This document shows, one piece after another, positions 7,248 through 9,972 of a stretch of DNA of 9,972 bases. Each line of letters opens with the position of its first letter. The stretch's first letter is position 1. Under the pieces are notes generated by a model that was given only the letters and a program-made list of their open reading frames with translations, made no database searches and was not told where the DNA came from. The translations under genes were made by a program, and so were the position numbers. This DNA is from an uncultured Selenomonadaceae bacterium (lineage in GTDB: Bacteria > Bacillota > Negativicutes > Selenomonadales > Selenomonadaceae): positions 1-9,972 of the forward strand of contig CAJOQC010000008.1 in assembly GCA_905236785.1 (NCBI GenBank). The letters run 5' to 3'.

Positions 7248-8513
7248 AATAGCCCGTTTGACCTTTTTGGGGTCAATGGTAATCACCGGGTCTTTGTGTT
7301 CGGTGACGACTTCGCGGGTGACGCGACACGCCGTAACCCCCTCTATGGAAGGCACTTCGTACATTACGTTGCGAAGGAGCTTTTCTAAAACCGCCCGCAA
7401 GCCCCGCGCCCCGGTTTTGTGCTTCATGGCTTCTTGGGCGATAAGCCGCACGGCATCATCCTCGAAGGAGAGTTTCACGCCGTCCATTTCCATCATGCGC
7501 TGATACTGCTTAATAAGCGCGTTTTTGGGTTGGGTCAGTATGTCAATCATCATATCTTCGCTCAAGGGGTCAAGGGTCACGGTCACGGGCAAACGGCCGA
7601 TAAATTCGGGGATAAGCCCGTTTTTCAGCAAATCCTCCGGCAAAACCTGCGCCAAGACCTTGCCCACGTTTTCTTCACGGTGTTTTTTTGTTTTTACCTC
7701 CGCGCCGAACCCTAAGCGGCTCTGCCCCAAACGGTTCTCGATAACCTTGTCGAGGCCGTCGAAAGCGCCGCCGCAGATAAAGAGAATGTTATTGGTGTTC
7801 ATTTGGAGCAATTCCTGATGAGGGTGTTTCCTGCCGCCCCCAACGGGTACAGAAGCCACCGTGCCTTCAAGGATTTTCAGCAAACCTTGTTGCACGCCTT
7901 CCCCGGATACGTCCCGGGTCAATGAGCCGGATTCCGATCTTCTGGCAATTTTATCAATTTCGTCAACGTAAATTATGCCCCGCTCGGCTTTTTCCACGTC
8001 ATACTCGGCGTTTTGATAGAGCCGATAGAGGATGCTTTCCACATCTTCGCCCACATAGCCGGCCTCGGTTATGCCCGTGGCATCCGCCACGGCAAAGGGT
8101 ACGTTAAGAAACCTGGCTAAGGTTTGCGCCAACAGGGTCTTGCCGCTGCCCGTAGGGCCAATCATCAAAATGTTCGATTTTTGCAGTTCTACGCCGTTAC
8201 GTCGCGGCGCCGGCACGTTTATGCGCTTATAATGGTTGTAAACCGCAACCGACAAAGTCTTTTTTGCCTCTTCCTGCCCCACGACGTACTGGTCAAGGAA
8301 GGCACGAATTTCTTTGGGCTTGGGGACGGCTTTCATTTCAAATTCAACTTCGCCCTCAAGCTCTTCGTCGATTATGTCGTTGCAAAGCTCCAAACACTCG
8401 TCGCAAATATACACCCCCGGACCTGCGATCAGCTTTCGCACTTGGTCTTGGGTTTTTCCGCAGAACGAGCAGGTCATGTGGTGCTGTTTGCCTTCCCCGA
8501 ACTTAATCATCAT
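7239..8513 (-). CDS. clpX: ClpX, ATP-dependent unfoldase of the ClpXP protease
   Basis: ClpX is a hexameric AAA+ unfoldase that recognises tagged proteins and feeds them into ClpP. The 424-residue protein has all expected parts. These are an N-terminal C4 zinc-binding domain with Cys15, 18, 37 and 40; Walker A GPTGSGKT (119-126); the pore loop GYVG (152-155); Walker [10 protein letters not shown] (180-188); the second pore loop RKH (228-230); an arginine in FIGRLP (~307); and sensor 2 GARGLR (368-373). The ClpP-docking loop reads LGF (267-269) where E. coli has IGF, a mild substitution. Two adjacent ATGs (8513 and 8510) are possible starts. AAGGAG lies 5 bases before the first and 8 before the second, so the second may be used more. 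The first overlaps the clpP stop by 4 bp, suggesting coupled synthesis of the two partners. Confidence 0.97.
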   Translation of the reverse strand: MMIKFGEGKQHHMTCSFCGKTQDQVRKLIAGPGVYICDECLELCNDIIDEELEGEVEFEMKAVPKPKEIRAFLDQYVVGQEEAKKTLSVAVYNHYKRINVPAPRRNGVELQKSNILMIGPTGSGKTLLAQTLARFLNVPFAVADATGITEAGYVGEDVESILYRLYQNAEYDVEKAERGIIYVDEIDKIARRSESGSLTRDVSGEGVQQGLLKILEGTVASVPVGGGRKHPHQELLQMNTNNILFICGGAFDGLDKVIENRLGQSRLGFGAEVKTKKHREENVGKVLAQVLPEDLLKNGLIPEFIGRLPVTVTLDPLSEDMMIDILTQPKNALIKQYQRMMEMDGVKLSFEDDAVRLIAQEAMKHKTGARGLRAVLEKLLRNVMYEVPSIEGVTACRVTREVVTEHKDPVITIDPKKVKRAIAG

Positions 8514-9145
8514 TCATTCTCCTTCGAGAACTTTTTGTTGTCGTCTTTTTCGTCGTCTTTGCCCTTGCGGGTGATTACTTCGTCGATAATCCCGTAGGCT
8601 TTGGCTTCTTCGGGGCTCATAAAATTGTCCCGCTCGGTGTCGGCCACGATTTTGTCGCGGTTCTGCCCCGTGTGCTTAACAAGTATGTCGTTGCCGACTT
8701 CCCGAAGGCGCAAAATTTCCCGCGCCTGTATTTGGATGTCGGTGGACTGCCCCTGTGCGCCGCCCAAGGGCTGATGAATCATAATCCGCGCCAAGGGCAG
8801 GGCGTAGCGTTTGCCTTTTGCCCCCGCCGCCAAAAGAAGAGACCCCATGCTGGCGGCTTGGCCTATGCAAATGGTGGAAACATCGGGCTTTATGTACTGC
8901 ATGGTGTCGTAAATGGCAAGCCCTGCCGTCACAACGCCGCCGGGGCTGTTGATGTAGAGGTAAATATCCTTGTCCGGGTCTTCGGATTCAAGGAACAAAA
9001 GCTGCGCCACCACGGCGTTTGCCACGTCGTCGTTTATTGGACCGCCCAAAAAAATGATGCGGTCCTTTAGGAGGCGCGAATATATGTCGTAGGAACGCTC
9101 GCCATGGCTTGAGCGTTCCACAACGATAGGTACATAATAACTCAT
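8510..9145 (-). CDS. clpP: ClpP, proteolytic subunit of the Clp protease
   Basis: ClpP forms a double heptameric serine-protease chamber in the cytoplasm that degrades proteins unfolded by ClpX and other Clp ATPases. The 211-residue protein carries the full catalytic triad: Ser99 in GQAASMGS, His124 in IMIHQP and Asp173 in ERDNFMS. These keep the spacing known from E. coli. The oxyanion-region motif SPGG (67-70) is present. The N-terminus (YYVPIVVE) matches the family start. The last ~18 residues form a charged Lys/Asp/Glu-rich tail, longer than the core fold requires and probably disordered. The ATG has GAGG about 10 bases upstream, a slightly long spacing. Only 23 bp separate it from tig, with no terminator, so tig, clpP and clpX are likely one transcript. 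Confidence 0.97.
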   Translation of the reverse strand: MSYYVPIVVERSSHGERSYDIYSRLLKDRIIFLGGPINDDVANAVVAQLLFLESEDPDKDIYLYINSPGGVVTAGLAIYDTMQYIKPDVSTICIGQAASMGSLLLAAGAKGKRYALPLARIMIHQPLGGAQGQSTDIQIQAREILRLREVGNDILVKHTGQNRDKIVADTERDNFMSPEEAKAYGIIDEVITRKGKDDEKDDNKKFSKENE

Positions 9146-9168
9146 TATGCAAGTACCTCGATAAAATT

Positions 9169-9972
9169 TTACGAATTTTCTTTTGCTTGTTCGCTGTTTT
9201 CGGCGGGCTTATCTTCGTCGGCCTTTTTGCGTCCTTCGATGTTGTCGATTATAAAGCGGGCTGTTTTCTTCCGCAAGATGGTCTGTTGAAGGTTGCGCTC
9301 GGCTTCGATGCCCTGTTTTCTGATTATCTTGTTGATTTCTTGGGGCTTGGCGTTATAGGTCATGGCCATCATGAGGATTTCCATGGCGCGGTCTTGGGGG
9401 GTTACGGTTATGTCTTCCGCCTTTGCCACCTCTTCAAGCATTAGGTTGGTGCGGACGTTCTTTTCTGCCTGAGTCCGTTGCCCTTCGCGAAGTTGCCCCG
9501 CGTCGCTGTTTATGGACTCAAGATATTCGTCAAAGTTAATGCCCTGTTGCTCAAGGTTTAGGGCAAGCTCGTTCATTATGCGGTCTATTTCGTCCTCAAT
9601 CATGCCGCCGGGGATATTGACGGTGATGTTTTCGGCGGCTTTTTCCACGCCGGCTTGGGCCTGTTCGTTGAGGGCTTTTGTTTCCTCCATGCGGGTCAAG
9701 CGATCTTTTACCGTCTTTTTCCACTCTTCCACGGTATCGACTTTGGCGGCTTTTTTGGCAAATTCGTCGTTAAGTTCGGGAAGCTCCCTTATGCGCAAGG
9801 CGTTGACTTTGCACTTAAAGAGGGCGGGCTTGCCCTTTAGGGTCTCCTCGTGGTAATCTTCGGGGAAAGTCACGTTTACCTCTTTTTCGTCGCCGACTTT
9901 AAGCCCCAAGAGCTGATCTTCAAAACCCGGGATAAATTCGCCGGAGCCAAGCTCCAATATATAATCCTTCGC
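9169..9972 (-). CDS. tig: Trigger factor, C-terminal part (cut by the window edge)
   Basis: Trigger factor is a ribosome-bound chaperone with peptidyl-prolyl isomerase activity that meets nascent chains at the exit tunnel. The frame is open to base 9972, so the start lies outside the window. The visible 267 residues are the end of the FKBP-type isomerase domain ([21 protein letters not shown], then VTFPEDYH) and the helical C-terminal chaperone domain. The missing part, roughly 160-170 residues of a usual ~430, would hold the ribosome-binding domain. The TTG at 9955-9957 is internal to the FKBP domain and is not the start. The protein ends with a charged tail ([19 protein letters not shown]), often variable in this family. 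It heads the tig-clpP-clpX-lon cluster. Confidence 0.95.
   Translation of the reverse strand, partial: AKDYILELGSGEFIPGFEDQLLGLKVGDEKEVNVTFPEDYHEETLKGKPALFKCKVNALRIRELPELNDEFAKKAAKVDTVEEWKKTVKDRLTRMEETKALNEQAQAGVEKAAENITVNIPGGMIEDEIDRIMNELALNLEQQGINFDEYLESINSDAGQLREGQRTQAEKNVRTNLMLEEVAKAEDITVTPQDRAMEILMMAMTYNAKPQEINKIIRKQGIEAERNLQQTILRKKTARFIIDNIEGRKKADEDKPAENSEQAKENS

Noticed and set aside
7258..7276. TTGACC-N7-GGTCAA inverted repeat near the end of clpX, reminiscent of a CtsR heptad
   Set aside because: CtsR sites are direct heptad repeats near promoters. This is inverted, inside coding sequence for IDPKKVK, and has no good -10 box after it.

Overview
The window carries a conserved bacterial protein-quality-control cluster on the minus strand, followed by a porphyrin-related gene pair, an exported TPR protein, and, converging on these from the other strand, the C-terminal part of a repetitive RTX-like protein. 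All genes except the one at the left edge lie on the minus strand. Read in their own direction (right to left) the order is tig (trigger factor, cut by the right edge), clpP, clpX, lon, engB (ysxC/yihA), ahbA, ahbB, a TPR protein, then a bidirectional terminator and the tail of the plus-strand RTX-like gene, which is cut by the left edge.

The order tig-clpP-clpX-lon is widespread in bacteria. Having engB directly after lon, followed by tetrapyrrole genes, is a Firmicutes-style arrangement (Bacillus has lonA-ysxC-hemAXCDBL). The siroheme decarboxylase pair points to an anaerobe. An exported TPR protein with a FlgT/LPP20-like start and a protein with RTX-type repeats suggest an outer membrane. 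Together these fit a diderm, anaerobic member of the Firmicutes such as a Negativicute (Selenomonas-like). This is inference from gene content; no rRNA or other direct marker is present.

Region by region: 1-1446 is a partial plus-strand CDS made of a Ser/Asn/Gly-rich linker and two tandem 207-residue modules, each with an RTX-like motif. Bases 1461-1495 form a terminator serving both strands. Bases 1513-3192 encode a signal-peptide protein with about 11 TPR units. Bases 3229-4169 encode AhbB and AhbA, with overlapping stop and Shine-Dalgarno signals. Their own promoter, with perfect consensus -35 and -10 boxes, lies inside the end of engB, and a 19-bp palindrome sits just downstream of it. 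Bases 4244-9972 are engB, lon, clpX, clpP and tig, tightly packed: engB overlaps lon by 8 bp and clpX overlaps clpP by 4 bp. The only sizeable gap, between clpX and lon, holds a terminator-like hairpin that can compete with an alternative pairing starting at the clpX stop codon.

Functionally, trigger factor folds nascent chains, ClpXP and Lon unfold and degrade damaged or regulatory proteins, and EngB assists large-subunit ribosome assembly. AhbAB decarboxylates siroheme towards heme or a related tetrapyrrole. I found no clearly undescribed system here. The most interesting points are regulatory (the ahbAB promoter and palindrome, the clpX-lon attenuator-like leader) and the duplicated RTX-like modules. 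No stretch over 300 bases lacks a gene, and I saw no tRNA, rRNA, CRISPR array or insertion sequence.
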